Part shown: piece by piece, positions 7,071 through 16,343 of the stretch
Layout of the letters: every line of letters starts with the position of its first letter
Numbering within the stretch: position 1 is the stretch's first letter
Assembly: GCF_936943645.1 (NCBI RefSeq)
Contig: NZ_CAKZJO010000067.1
Coordinates: 1 to 59,963 of the forward strand
Source of the DNA: an uncultured Bradyrhizobium sp.
GTDB lineage: Bacteria; Pseudomonadota; Alphaproteobacteria; Rhizobiales; Xanthobacteraceae
Length of the DNA: 59,963 bases
Direction: 5' to 3'
Position numbers and translations under genes: made by a program
The notes under the pieces: model-generated
What the model was told of the DNA's origin: nothing
The model's input: only the letters and a program-made list of their open reading frames with translations
The model's database searches: none

Positions 7071-9617
7071 GTGGTGTTCTTTCGACAGGAAGTGACGGCT
7101 TTGCAAGATCAATCGTTCCAGCCCAATTTTCCCGCCCCCACGCCGCCGATCGACGAGCTCGCGCTGGCTGAGATCAAGGGCGCGATCCTGGCGAAGCTGC
7201 GACTTGCCATCGGCAAGGATGCGGGCATGGCGACAAAGCACGACTGGTACCAGGCCGCGGCGCTGGCGCTGCGCGACCGCATCGTGCATCGCTGGCTCAC
7301 CGCCGAGAAGCACAGCTACGACGCGGGACGCAAGCGCGTCTATTATCTCTCGCTCGAATTCCTGATCGGCCGCCTGTTCAGCGACGCGCTCAACAACATG
7401 GGCCTGTTGAAGATCTTCGAGGTCGCGCTCGGCGATCTCGGCGTCTCGCTGCCGGAGCTGCGCAAATGCGAGCCGGACGCAGCCCTCGGCAATGGCGGCC
7501 TCGGGCGGCTTGCCGCCTGCTTCATGGAGAGCATGGCGACGCTGTCGATCCCCGCGATCGGCTACGGCATCCGCTACGATTACGGCCTGTTCCGCCAGAT
7601 CATCAATCAGGGCTGGCAGCAGGAATATCCAGACGAATGGCTGAGCTTCGGCAATCCCTGGGAATTGCAGCGGCCCGAGGTGATCTACGACATCAATTTC
7701 GGCGGCGGCGTCGAGCATGTCGACGACAAGGGCCGCGACCGCGCGATCTGGCATCCGGCCGAGACCGTGCAGGCGATCGCCTATGACACGCCGATCGTCG
7801 GCTGGCGCGGCCAGCACGTCAACGCGCTGCGGCTGTGGTCGGCGCGCTCGCCCGACCCGCTCAAGCTCGACGCCTTCAACCGGGGCGACTATGTCAGCGC
7901 CAGCGCCGAGCAGTCGCGCGCGGAAGCGATCTGCAAATTCCTCTATCCCAACGACGAGAGCCCGGCGGGCCGCGAATTACGGCTGCGCCAGGAATATTTC
8001 TTCGTGTCGGCCTCGCTGCAGGATCTGATCAAGCGGCACCTCGCCTCCGACGGCCAGTTGCGCAGCCTGTCGTCCAAGGTCGCGGTGCAGCTCAACGACA
8101 CCCATCCGAGCCTTGCCGTCACCGAGCTGATGCGCATCCTCGTCGACCTCCACAATTTCCGCTGGGACGAGGCCTGGAAGATCACGGTCGCCACCCTCTC
8201 CTACACCAACCACACGCTGCTGCCCGAGGCGCTGGAGACCTGGCCGGTCGAGCTGTTCGAGCGGCTGCTGCCGCGACATCTGGAGATCATCTACCGCATC
8301 AACGTGCAGCATCTGGCTCTCGCGGAAGCGCGCTGCCCCGGCGACATCGACTTCCGGGCCTCGGTTTCGCTGATCGACGAGAAGAGCGGGCGCCGCGTGC
8401 GCATGGGCCAGCTCGCCTTCGTCGGCTCGCACCGCATCAACGGCGTCTCGGGCATGCATTCGGACCTGATGCGCGAGACCGTGTTCCACGACCTCAACCA
8501 TCTCTATCCCGGCCGCATCACCAACAAGACCAACGGCATCACCTTCCGCCGCTGGTTGATGCTGGCGAACCCGAAGCTGACCGACCTGCTGCGCGAGACC
8601 TGCGGCGAGGCCGTGCTCGACGATCCCTCGCAGCTGTCGCTGATCGAGGCGCGGGCCAGCGACGTCGAATTCCAGAAGAAGTTCCGCAGCGTCAAGCTGC
8701 ACAACAAGAACGCGCTGGCACGGCTGATCGGCGAGCGGCTCGGCATCAAGGTCGACCCGACCGCGCTGTTCGACGTGCAGATCAAGCGCATCCACGAATA
8801 CAAGCGCCAGCTGCTCAACGTCATCGAGACGGTCGCGCTGTATCAGGCGATCAAGGACGATCCCAACGGCAATTGGGTGCCGCGGGTGAAGATCTTCGCC
8901 GGCAAGGCGGCGGCGAGCTATCGCTACGCCAAGCTGATCATCAAGCTGATCAACGACGTCGCGGAGGTCGTCAACAACGACGCTGCGATCGGCGGCAAGC
9001 TCAAGGTCGTGTTCCTGCCCGACTACAATGTCAGCCTCGCCGAGGTGATCATTCCCGCGGCCGACCTCTCCGAGCAGATCTCCACCGCGGGCATGGAGGC
9101 TTCCGGCACCGGCAACATGAAGCTGGCGCTCAACGGCGCCATCACCATCGGCACGCTCGACGGCGCCAATATCGAGATCCGCGACCATGTCGGCGCGGAG
9201 AACATCGCGATCTTCGGCATGGAGGCCGGCGACGTGATGATCCGCCGCAAGCAGGGGCTCGACGCCTCCGACGTGATCCGCAATTCGCCGAAGCTGCAGC
9301 GCGCCATCAACGCGATCGGTAGCGGCGAGTTCTCCCCGGGTGATCCCGGCCGCTTCGAATCGATCTCGCACGCGCTGCGCTATCTCGACCATTACATGGT
9401 CAGCGCCGATTTCGATTCCTATTACGAGGCGCAGCGCGCGGTCGACGCACGCTGGCAGGTGACGCCGGCCTGGACCCGCGCCTCCATCCTCAACGTCGCG
9501 CGCATGGCCTGGTTCTCCTCGGACCGCACCATCCGCGAATATGCCGAGGAGATCTGGAACGTGCCGGTCAACCCGACCACGCCGCTGCTGCCGAACGTCC
9601 GCGACGCCACCGGCTGA
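7071..9617 (+). CDS. glgP: Glycogen/starch/alpha-glucan phosphorylase
   Basis: An enzyme of up to 848 residues that releases glucose-1-phosphate from alpha-1,4-glucans using pyridoxal phosphate. The cofactor motif EASGTGNMKLALNGA, with the PLP-binding lysine, lies near residue 685, and GNGGLGRLAACFMES and QLNDTHPSLAVTELMR are family blocks. Length is slightly above the usual 800-830 because of an N-terminal extension. No ATG is available: GTG at 7071 or GTG at 7092 are candidates, with AGGGTGA just before the first. The gene is separate from any glycogen synthesis genes in this window. Confidence 0.95.
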   Translation: MVFFRQEVTALQDQSFQPNFPAPTPPIDELALAEIKGAILAKLRLAIGKDAGMATKHDWYQAAALALRDRIVHRWLTAEKHSYDAGRKRVYYLSLEFLIGRLFSDALNNMGLLKIFEVALGDLGVSLPELRKCEPDAALGNGGLGRLAACFMESMATLSIPAIGYGIRYDYGLFRQIINQGWQQEYPDEWLSFGNPWELQRPEVIYDINFGGGVEHVDDKGRDRAIWHPAETVQAIAYDTPIVGWRGQHVNALRLWSARSPDPLKLDAFNRGDYVSASAEQSRAEAICKFLYPNDESPAGRELRLRQEYFFVSASLQDLIKRHLASDGQLRSLSSKVAVQLNDTHPSLAVTELMRILVDLHNFRWDEAWKITVATLSYTNHTLLPEALETWPVELFERLLPRHLEIIYRINVQHLALAEARCPGDIDFRASVSLIDEKSGRRVRMGQLAFVGSHRINGVSGMHSDLMRETVFHDLNHLYPGRITNKTNGITFRRWLMLANPKLTDLLRETCGEAVLDDPSQLSLIEARASDVEFQKKFRSVKLHNKNALARLIGERLGIKVDPTALFDVQIKRIHEYKRQLLNVIETVALYQAIKDDPNGNWVPRVKIFAGKAAASYRYAKLIIKLINDVAEVVNNDAAIGGKLKVVFLPDYNVSLAEVIIPAADLSEQISTAGMEASGTGNMKLALNGAITIGTLDGANIEIRDHVGAENIAIFGMEAGDVMIRRKQGLDASDVIRNSPKLQRAINAIGSGEFSPGDPGRFESISHALRYLDHYMVSADFDSYYEAQRAVDARWQVTPAWTRASILNVARMAWFSSDRTIREYAEEIWNVPVNPTTPLLPNVRDATG

Positions 9618-9672
9618 TTTTTCCGCGGCGTGGAAGCGCGGCTACCCCAGAGGTAATTGCACAAACCGGCGC

Positions 9673-9696
9673 CGGACGTGATATGACGTCCGTCAT
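9673..9696. promoter_or_regulatory. Candidate operator upstream of the thioesterase gene
   Basis: Two overlapping palindromes sit just before the thioesterase start: CGGACGT-N6-ACGTCCG (9673-9692) and ATGACGTCCGTCAT (9683-9696). The second resembles operators used by TetR-family acyl-CoA regulators. No TetR gene is adjacent, so any link is inference. Confidence 0.35.
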
Positions 9697-9714
9697 TGAA
9701 AGCCGGATCAAACA

Positions 9715-10530
9715 ATGCACGCCAAGCTCCCGCACCCCTTCGACGACGCCACCCGCATCACCGCGGGCGACTCGAGCTGGCAGGGGCACACCAGCGACGA
9801 TTACTGGGCCTTCGTCGGCCCGTTCGGCGGCGCCACGGCCGCGACGATCTTGCGTGCGCTGATCGAGCATCCGCAAGCCGCCGGCGATCCGCTGGCGCTG
9901 ACCGTCAATTACTGCGCGCCGATCGCCAAGGGCCCGTTCGATCTCGACCTGCGGCTGGTGAAGGCCAACCGCTCCAGCCAGCACTGGAGCGTCGAGCTCA
10001 GCCAGGGCGGCGGCGAGGTCGCAACGCTCGCCACCGCCGTGTTCGCCGAGCGGCGGCCGTCCTGGGAGCACCGGGTGGCGCAATATCCTGAAGCCAAGCC
10101 GTACGAAGAGACGCTGCCGTTCCCGAAGATCAAGGCGTCCTGGGCCAACCAGTACGAATTCCGCTTCGTCGAGGGCGAGATGCGGATCGGCCCGCCGCAG
10201 GCCGAGCTCGCCAGCACCTATTCGAAGATCTGGATCAGCGACCGCACGCCGCGCAAGCTCGACATGCTGTCGCTGATGTCGATGTCGGACGCCTTCTTCG
10301 GCCGCATCTTCCACGCGCGGCGCGAGCTGGTGCCGTTCGGCACGGTGTCGCTGACGACCTATTTCCACACCGACAGCGACGAGCTCGCGGCGGAAGACAT
10401 CACGCGCGTGCTGGCGACGGCGGATTCGAAGATCATGCACAAGAGCTACGCCGACCAGAACGCCGAGCTGTGGTCGCCGAACGGCCGCCTGCTCGCGACG
10501 ACGACGCAGATCGCGTATTTCAAGGCGTAG
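9715..10530 (+). CDS. Acyl-CoA thioesterase, TesB-like double hotdog
   Basis: A 271-residue protein without signal peptide or membrane segment. The N-terminal half has DYWAFVGPFGGATAATILRA, typical of the thioesterase-like family in which two hotdog folds are fused. The C-terminal half carries LDMLSLMSMSDAFFGRIF and TVSLTTYFHTD, matching the second hotdog with its catalytic Asp region. Predicted to hydrolyse acyl-CoA in the cytoplasm; chain-length preference is unknown. It is a single-gene unit with a palindromic candidate operator directly upstream. Confidence 0.83.
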   Translation: MHAKLPHPFDDATRITAGDSSWQGHTSDDYWAFVGPFGGATAATILRALIEHPQAAGDPLALTVNYCAPIAKGPFDLDLRLVKANRSSQHWSVELSQGGGEVATLATAVFAERRPSWEHRVAQYPEAKPYEETLPFPKIKASWANQYEFRFVEGEMRIGPPQAELASTYSKIWISDRTPRKLDMLSLMSMSDAFFGRIFHARRELVPFGTVSLTTYFHTDSDELAAEDITRVLATADSKIMHKSYADQNAELWSPNGRLLATTTQIAYFKA

Positions 10531-10536
10531 CCCCGC

Positions 10537-10702
10537 TCGTCGTCCCGGACAAGCACAGCGAAGCGGAGCGCAGATCCGGGACCCATAGCCACAGGGAGTG
10601 GTTTGACGAAGATTCGGAGTTGCCTTTTCTTCGCCGGTACGCGCTCTGCACTCTCTCGATGGATCACGCGGTATGGGTCCCTGCGTTCGCAGGGACGACA
10701 CC
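10537..10702. repeat. GTCGTCCCGG palindromic element, family B
   Basis: A unit of about 165 bp bounded by CGTCGTCCCGGA and GGGACGACAC, with two GGGACCCAT/ATGGGTCCC-type boxes inside. Its interior (for example GGATCACGCGGTATGGGTCC at 10661-10680) reappears inverted in the copy at 43.63 kb with one mismatch in twenty. It fills the gap between the convergent thioesterase and pckA genes. I see no coding potential. Confidence 0.8.
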
Positions 10703-10742
10703 GAGTGTGTGGTTGCGCCGGAGATCACAAGAACCGATAAAC

Positions 10743-10772
10743 AAAAAAGGGCGGCCTCGCGGCCGCCCTTTT
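10743..10772 (-). terminator. Rho-independent terminator of pckA
   Basis: On the minus strand a perfect 10-bp stem (AAGGGCGGCC with its complement around a 4-base loop) is followed by a run of T residues. It lies 20 bp beyond the pckA stop codon. Confidence 0.85.
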
Positions 10773-10791
10773 GCATTTCAAGCGACAGCGC

Positions 10792-12408
10792 TTACTCCGC
10801 CGCGAGCTTCACGTCCGGCGCGGCGGCGCGCACGTCGGCGTCGACCTGGGCTTCGAACTTGGCAAAGTTCTTCTGGAACATGCCGACCAGCGCGCGGGCG
10901 GTCTTGTCGAACTCGTCCTTGTCCTTCCAGGTGTTCACCGGGTTCAGGATCTCGGCCGGCACGCCCGGCAATGCGGTCGGGACCGCGAAGCCGAAATACT
11001 TGTCGGTGCGGAATTCGACGTTGCGAAGCGAGCCGTCGAGCGCGGCGGTGAGCAGCGCACGCGTCACCTTGATCGGCATGCGGGAACCTGTGCCGTACTT
11101 GCCGCCGGTCCAGCCGGTGTTGACCAGCCAGCAATCGACATTGTGCTGGGCAATGAGGTCACGCAGCATGTTGCCGTAGACGGATGGATCGAGCGGCAGG
11201 AAGGGCGAGCCGAAGCAGGTCGAGAATTCCGGCTGCGGCTCGTTGCCGAGACCGCGCTCGGTGCCCGCGACCTTGGCGGTGTAGCCGGACAGGAAGTGAT
11301 ACATCGCCTGCGCCGGCGAGAGTTTTGCGATCGGCGGCAGCACGCCGAAGGCGTCGGCGGCGAGCATCACCACGTTCTTCGGCTGCGGCGCGCGGCCGGT
11401 GCGCGAGGCGTTCGGGATGAAGTCGAGCGGATAGGCCGAACGCGTATTCTCGGTCTTGGAGCCGTCGTCGAAATCGACGATGCGGGTGTCCTCGTCGAGC
11501 ACGCAGTTCTCGAGCACGGCGCCGAAGCGGGTCGAGGCCGCGAAGATCTCGGGCTCGGCTTCCTGCGACAGCTTGATGCACTTGGCGTAGCAGCCGCCTT
11601 CGAAGTTGAAGACGCCGTTCGGGCCCCAGCCGTGCTCGTCGTCGCCGATCAGCGTGCGGTTCGGATCGGCCGACAGCGTGGTCTTGCCGGTGCCGGAGAG
11701 GCCGAAGAAGATCGCGGTGTCGCCCTTGGCGCCGACATTGGCCGAGCAGTGCATCGGCATCACGCCGCGCTCGGGCAGATAGTAGTTGAGCGTGGTGAAG
11801 ACCGACTTCTTCATCTCGCCGGCGTAGTAGGAGCCGCCGATCAGCACGATCTTGCGGGCGAAATCGATCGCAACGACGTTCTCCGAGCGGCAGCCGTGGC
11901 GCTTGGGATCGGCGCGGAAGCTCGGCATGTCGATGATGGTGAGCTCCGGCACGAAGGTCGACAGCTCGATCGCCTCGGGGCGGATCAGCAGCGTGCGGAT
12001 GAACAGCGAGTGCCAGGCGAGCTCGGTGAAGACGCGCGTCTTGATCCGGTAAGCGGGATCGGCACCGCCGTAGAGATCCTGCGCGAACAGCTTCTTGCCT
12101 TCGGCGTGCTTGAGGAAGTCCTGATACAGCGTCTCGAACTGCTCTGCGGTGATCGACTGGTTGCCGGCCCACCACATCTTCTTGTCGGTGGTGGCGTCGC
12201 GTACCGTGAACTTGTCCTTCGGGCTGCGCCCGGTGAACTCGCCGGTGTCGGCGCAGAGAGCGCCGTCAGCAGAGAGCACCGCCTCGCCCGCCGCGAGCGA
12301 GTATTGATAGAGCTGCGGCGCACCGAGGTTCCAGTGAACCTGCTTGAGATTCTTTAAGCCGAATTTGTCGGCGCCGAAGGCACCGTTGCGCACGCCCGTC
12401 TCTTGCAC
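10792..12408 (-). CDS. pckA: Phosphoenolpyruvate carboxykinase (ATP)
   Basis: A 538-residue enzyme converting oxaloacetate and ATP to phosphoenolpyruvate and CO2, the first committed step of gluconeogenesis. The P-loop GLSGTGKTTLSADPNR, the metal/nucleotide block GWGPNGVFNFEGGCYAK and the substrate-side RMPIKVTRALL are all intact, and length is normal. Translation begins at GTG 12408 with AGGAGG eight bases upstream. In related rhizobia pckA lies next to chvI-chvG; here two extra genes separate them. A strong terminator follows. The 287-bp upstream gap probably contains the promoter and has an inverted repeat around AATGCGCGTTTGCGCGTT. Confidence 0.97.
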   Translation of the reverse strand: MQETGVRNGAFGADKFGLKNLKQVHWNLGAPQLYQYSLAAGEAVLSADGALCADTGEFTGRSPKDKFTVRDATTDKKMWWAGNQSITAEQFETLYQDFLKHAEGKKLFAQDLYGGADPAYRIKTRVFTELAWHSLFIRTLLIRPEAIELSTFVPELTIIDMPSFRADPKRHGCRSENVVAIDFARKIVLIGGSYYAGEMKKSVFTTLNYYLPERGVMPMHCSANVGAKGDTAIFFGLSGTGKTTLSADPNRTLIGDDEHGWGPNGVFNFEGGCYAKCIKLSQEAEPEIFAASTRFGAVLENCVLDEDTRIVDFDDGSKTENTRSAYPLDFIPNASRTGRAPQPKNVVMLAADAFGVLPPIAKLSPAQAMYHFLSGYTAKVAGTERGLGNEPQPEFSTCFGSPFLPLDPSVYGNMLRDLIAQHNVDCWLVNTGWTGGKYGTGSRMPIKVTRALLTAALDGSLRNVEFRTDKYFGFAVPTALPGVPAEILNPVNTWKDKDEFDKTARALVGMFQKNFAKFEAQVDADVRAAAPDVKLAAE

Positions 12409-12695
12409 GAAAAAGTCCTCCTAGAACCCGCGACATCCAGCGCGACCAAGTTTGGCCGCCATCGCAGTCACCGTGATTAATGGGCCATTCGGCCTCGGCT
12501 GAACGACCTAATACTGATGAACGCTGGCGTTGCCAAGCTGATCCCGCAGGATTTGGTTTATTCAAGGACCGCGCCAAACGTCGCGCATGTCAGCCTTGAA
12601 CGAACGCGACGAGAAAACGCAAATGATCGCGCAACCAAATGCGCGTTTGCGCGTTAGATCGGGTTATTGCGACGCACAATCCCCGCGGTGTCGTG

Positions 12696-15290
12696 TTATC
12701 TTACCTCGCCTTCGCCGATCAGTGCGAACGGCCCCCACATCGCAGGGTAGGCGTTGCGCGGCGACGAGGCGTCGTCGACAAAAGTTAACATCGCGCGGCG
12801 CAGGGCTTCGGCACGCCCGATCCCCGGTTCGTTCTTGAGCAAATCGAAAGTCGATGTGGTCAAGCGGGTGGCGGCTTCCGAATCCACCGCCCAGTGCGAG
12901 ACCAGAAGCGCGCGGGCACCTGCGTAGAAGAACGAGCGCGCCAATCCCGACAGCGCCTCGGCGCCGGGCTTGTCACCGGCGATGGTGTTGCAGGCAGACA
13001 GCACCACCCAATCGGCGTTGAGCTTGAGCTGAGCCACCTCGCTCGCGGTCAGAAGACCGTCATCGAGCTCCGACGGCTGATCGGGAATGGACAGCGCAAG
13101 CGAAGGCTCGCCCAGTCCCTTGACGTCGCCGGCCACGAGGCCGTGGGTGGCGAAGTAGATGATGTCGTATTGAGCAAGCGCTGCACGCTTCAGCGTCGTT
13201 TCGCTGGCATCGCGTCCCAGATGGATGTCGGCTTCAGCCGCGCCGACGTCCCTCGCCACGGCGTTCAGTTCGTCCGCGGTGTCGGGAAGCTGCGGCAACG
13301 CCTGCGCCAGTCGCGCGCGATCGACGCCAGCGCCGCGCCAGAAGTCGGTATAGGCGATCGTCGCGATGCTGCGCGCGGCGACCTTGCCGCCTGCAGCGCG
13401 ACGGTCGACAGGTCCTTCCGCGGCGGGATTGAAGACGGGATCGCCGAAGCCGGTCATCGGCTTGACGCCCTGATCCTTGCGGGCGAAGGCACGCAGCGAT
13501 TTCAGGGAGATCACCGAGGGCAGCACCGAGACGGCCTGGCGCCGCAGCAGCCAGGCGGCGTTGCGATAGCCTTCGAGCCTGTCGGGAATCGCCGCCTGCG
13601 GCTTCTCCGTCACCAGGAGATGAAACGGCAGAGCCGTCAGCGCCGCCGACGGCACGACCAGCAAATTGCGCTTATCCCTGGTCAACGCCTCGACCGGGCC
13701 GAGCAGTGCGACATAGAGCTCGTTGGCGAGCGCAAGATCGAACAGGCCCGATTTGCCGGAAGCATCGCGCGCCTTGCCGACATCCAGCCCCTTGCGGAAC
13801 GCCGTGACCTTCTGCGTCATCGCATCCGTGCCGAGCGGGATCTCCTTCCAGTCGGCCCCCTCGCGCGTGATTGCGACGACATAGCTCTGCTTGTCGACAA
13901 CGGAATAGACCACCATCGCCTCGTCGGCCGACAGCAGCGGCTGGATGTCCTTCACTGCCAGCGGCAGCGGATTGGAGAGCGAGGCGTAGTCGGGAAACTC
14001 GAGCGTGAGGGTCTTCTGCAGGCCCGCGCGCTCGTTCGCGATCGCAGCGATCCGCGCGCGGCTGCGCTGCTCGGTTGCCGCATCGCGCTGCGCCGAGGGC
14101 TTCGACACCGCGGCGATAATCGCCTTGTCGAGCGCCTCGGACTCGGCGGCGAGATCCTGATCCCGGCGCACCAGTTCGGCGAGCCGGTCGCTGCCGGCCG
14201 CCAGCCGCACCGCGAGCTTGTTCACCGCGGAGGCGGCGGAGGATTGTGTGCCGCGCTGGATCGCGGCGAGCGCGTCGTCCAGCGCCTTGTCGCTCGGCAG
14301 GAGCGCCTGCTGGCGCGCAGCGAACAGGATCGGCAGCACGACGGGCAGTTGCGCGCGATTGCCGGCAAGCGTCCTTTGCGCGAGCGGCAAGGCGTCCGCG
14401 GTCCGGCCCGACACCTGAAGGAAATGGGCGAGATTGCTGGTCGAGGTCGCGACATCGGGATGGTCGGGTCCCAGCGCGCGCTCGCGGATGGCAAGCGCGC
14501 GGCGATAGAGCGGCTCGGCATCGGCATAGCGCTGCTCGTGCTCGTAGAGACCGGCGAGATTGTTGAGCGAGCGCGCCACGTCGGGATGATCGGCTCCCAG
14601 CACCTTTTCGCGGATCGCGAGCGAACGCTTGATCGGCGCCTCGGCCTCTGCGTCTCGGTTGAGGTCGCGATCGACCTGACCAATGTTGTTCAGGACGGTT
14701 GCGACCGCGGGATGCTCGGGGCCGCCAACCTTCTGGTAGATCGCAAGCGCCCGCTGAAACAGCGGCTCGGCCTCGGCCTGACGCTGCTGCTTGACGTAGT
14801 ACGTGGCGAGGTTGTTCAGGGACTGGCCGACGTCGGGATGCTCGCGCGACAGCGCCTGCTCGCGGACGGCGAGCGCGCGCTTGAACAGCGACTCGGCCTC
14901 GGTGAAGCGGCTCTGACGCTGATAGAGCGCCGCAAGATTGTTCAGGAGAGGCGCGATTTCGACGCTGCCCTGACCGGTGCCCTTCTCCATCAGCGCAACG
15001 GCGCGCTTGTAGAGCGGCTCGGCCTGATCGTCGCGGCCCTGGTCGGCGTGGATCTGCGCGAGGTTGTTGAGCGCCGCGGCGAGGTCGCGGTTGTTGCTGG
15101 TCTTCTCGAGCCCGGCCACCATGGCCTGCGCCAGCGGCAGCGCCTCGGAATATTTGCCGGCGCTGCGGAGCGCATTGATGCGCGCGCTCTGCGCCGAGAG
15201 GTCGCCCTTCTGGGCAAGACCGGGCGCGGCAAACGACGTGGTGATCGCGAGCGCCAGACCCGCAGTCCATGCCAAACGACGACGCGTCAT
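12696..15290 (-). CDS. Exported TPR-CHAT domain protein (caspase-like fold)
   Basis: An 864-residue protein with a signal peptide (about 1-27, ending GLA-QKG). About seven kinesin-light-chain-type TPR units follow (residues ~30-300, repeated LNNLAxLYxxQxRYxEAEPLYxRALAI), then a helical linker, and a C-terminal CHAT domain (~560-864). The CHAT His-Cys pair is present in FATHGLV (about His716) and LSACNTIAG (about Cys767), so a protease activity is plausible. ATG 15290 gives the better signal peptide; a TTG 24 bases upstream is less likely. It follows the HugZ-like gene on the same strand with a gap of about 77 bp. Substrate and partners are unknown. Confidence 0.88.
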   Translation of the reverse strand: MTRRRLAWTAGLALAITTSFAAPGLAQKGDLSAQSARINALRSAGKYSEALPLAQAMVAGLEKTSNNRDLAAALNNLAQIHADQGRDDQAEPLYKRAVALMEKGTGQGSVEIAPLLNNLAALYQRQSRFTEAESLFKRALAVREQALSREHPDVGQSLNNLATYYVKQQRQAEAEPLFQRALAIYQKVGGPEHPAVATVLNNIGQVDRDLNRDAEAEAPIKRSLAIREKVLGADHPDVARSLNNLAGLYEHEQRYADAEPLYRRALAIRERALGPDHPDVATSTSNLAHFLQVSGRTADALPLAQRTLAGNRAQLPVVLPILFAARQQALLPSDKALDDALAAIQRGTQSSAASAVNKLAVRLAAGSDRLAELVRRDQDLAAESEALDKAIIAAVSKPSAQRDAATEQRSRARIAAIANERAGLQKTLTLEFPDYASLSNPLPLAVKDIQPLLSADEAMVVYSVVDKQSYVVAITREGADWKEIPLGTDAMTQKVTAFRKGLDVGKARDASGKSGLFDLALANELYVALLGPVEALTRDKRNLLVVPSAALTALPFHLLVTEKPQAAIPDRLEGYRNAAWLLRRQAVSVLPSVISLKSLRAFARKDQGVKPMTGFGDPVFNPAAEGPVDRRAAGGKVAARSIATIAYTDFWRGAGVDRARLAQALPQLPDTADELNAVARDVGAAEADIHLGRDASETTLKRAALAQYDIIYFATHGLVAGDVKGLGEPSLALSIPDQPSELDDGLLTASEVAQLKLNADWVVLSACNTIAGDKPGAEALSGLARSFFYAGARALLVSHWAVDSEAATRLTTSTFDLLKNEPGIGRAEALRRAMLTFVDDASSPRNAYPAMWGPFALIGEGEVR

Positions 15291-15367
15291 CAACCCTCTC
15301 GCTGTGAGCCTCAAGACCTACCGTCTTGGGTCGCAGCGATGGGGAGCGGCGTTCAACGCATTGCGCT

Positions 15368-16102
15368 TCAGTCCATCTTCGTGCGGGCTTCGCCGGCCAG
15401 GCGCACCAGCATCTTGCGGAGCGACGTGCCGTCGGTGACCCGTTCCGGGAAGTCCAGCCGCAGCACGGTCTGGCCGTCCTGCATGTCGAGACCTTCCGGA
15501 TCGCAACCGGTGCAGCGCCAGTCGCCCACGGGCGCGCCCAGGAGCCTGGTCGCGTAGAGGCCCATGGTCTCGCGATGGTCGGCATTCATGTGCGCGACCG
15601 CGCCCTCCTCCGCCGCCAACAGTTCCTCGGCGCCGGCAAGATCCGTGAGGAACCGCTCGGGCTTGAGGTCGACGATTCGACCGAAGCCGGCCACCAGATG
15701 GGTTCCCGTGGGACGAATTCGGAAGAAAGAGAAATCCTTAAAGGAAACAAAGTCTTCCGCCGACGGATGGGCATTGAGATACCGCCGCTGGAGCAGCTCC
15801 TTGTCGGTATCGGCCTGCTCCGCCCGGCCCGACAGCATGATCCGGGCCCCTTCCAGCGGATCGCCCGCCGCCCGCTCATCCAGCATCAGGGAGACCCGGC
15901 TGTCCGCCAGGATGTTCTTCGTGTGCACGGCGAGGCCGGAGATCAGCAGAATCGGCGAGCCGTCGGGGTGGCTGGCCAGATTGACCAGGGAACAATAGGG
16001 ATCGCCGCTGCCGGTCATGAGGGTTGCGAGCGCCCCCTGTCGCGATCGCCGCAGCAGGGATTTGGCGAGCTTTCCGGGGTCGAAATCAGGGGTCGGTTGC
16101 AT
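15368..16102 (-). CDS. HugZ-like pyridoxamine-oxidase-fold protein with DUF2470 domain
   Basis: A 244-residue cytoplasmic protein. The N-terminal split-barrel (about 10-150) is of the pyridoxamine-5'-phosphate oxidase type (GALATL, GDPYCSLVNLASHPDGSP, DSRVSLMLDE). The C-terminal domain (about 165-244) has AHMNADHRETM, typical of DUF2470 haem-iron utilisation proteins such as HugZ/HutZ. A role in haem degradation or haem handling is inferred. ATG 16102 is preferred to an upstream in-frame TTG at 16129. No haem uptake genes are nearby; the downstream neighbour is the TPR-CHAT gene. Confidence 0.8.
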   Translation of the reverse strand: MQPTPDFDPGKLAKSLLRRSRQGALATLMTGSGDPYCSLVNLASHPDGSPILLISGLAVHTKNILADSRVSLMLDERAAGDPLEGARIMLSGRAEQADTDKELLQRRYLNAHPSAEDFVSFKDFSFFRIRPTGTHLVAGFGRIVDLKPERFLTDLAGAEELLAAEEGAVAHMNADHRETMGLYATRLLGAPVGDWRCTGCDPEGLDMQDGQTVLRLDFPERVTDGTSLRKMLVRLAGEARTKMD

Positions 16103-16343
16103 CGGCTTTCTCGGCTCAGGTGGTTGCAAGGGGGGCCTTTTTTCGGGTAAACGGGGGCCCGGTTATGGGTCGACATGCGGCGAATCTGCCGTGTTTCGTG
16201 GAACTTGGTCACACTTCAGCCCAGCTTGCATTGCTCGGTGACAAGGTTCGAACGCCGACATCGGCACCCATGTATGCGGCGCATCAGTGGATTGCTCGCC
16301 GTTTCAAGCCACGACCCAAACGGAAAGCAGAAAGCAGAGGCTC

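Noticed and set aside
7977..9392. Open frame (471 codons) on the minus strand opposite glgP
   Set aside because: Antisense shadow of glycogen phosphorylase with no credible protein features.
12894..15557. Long open frame (887 codons) on the plus strand opposite the TPR-CHAT gene
   Set aside because: It is antisense to a gene with clear domains, rich in Arg/Gly/Gln of low complexity, and is expected where G/C third positions remove stop codons on the other strand.
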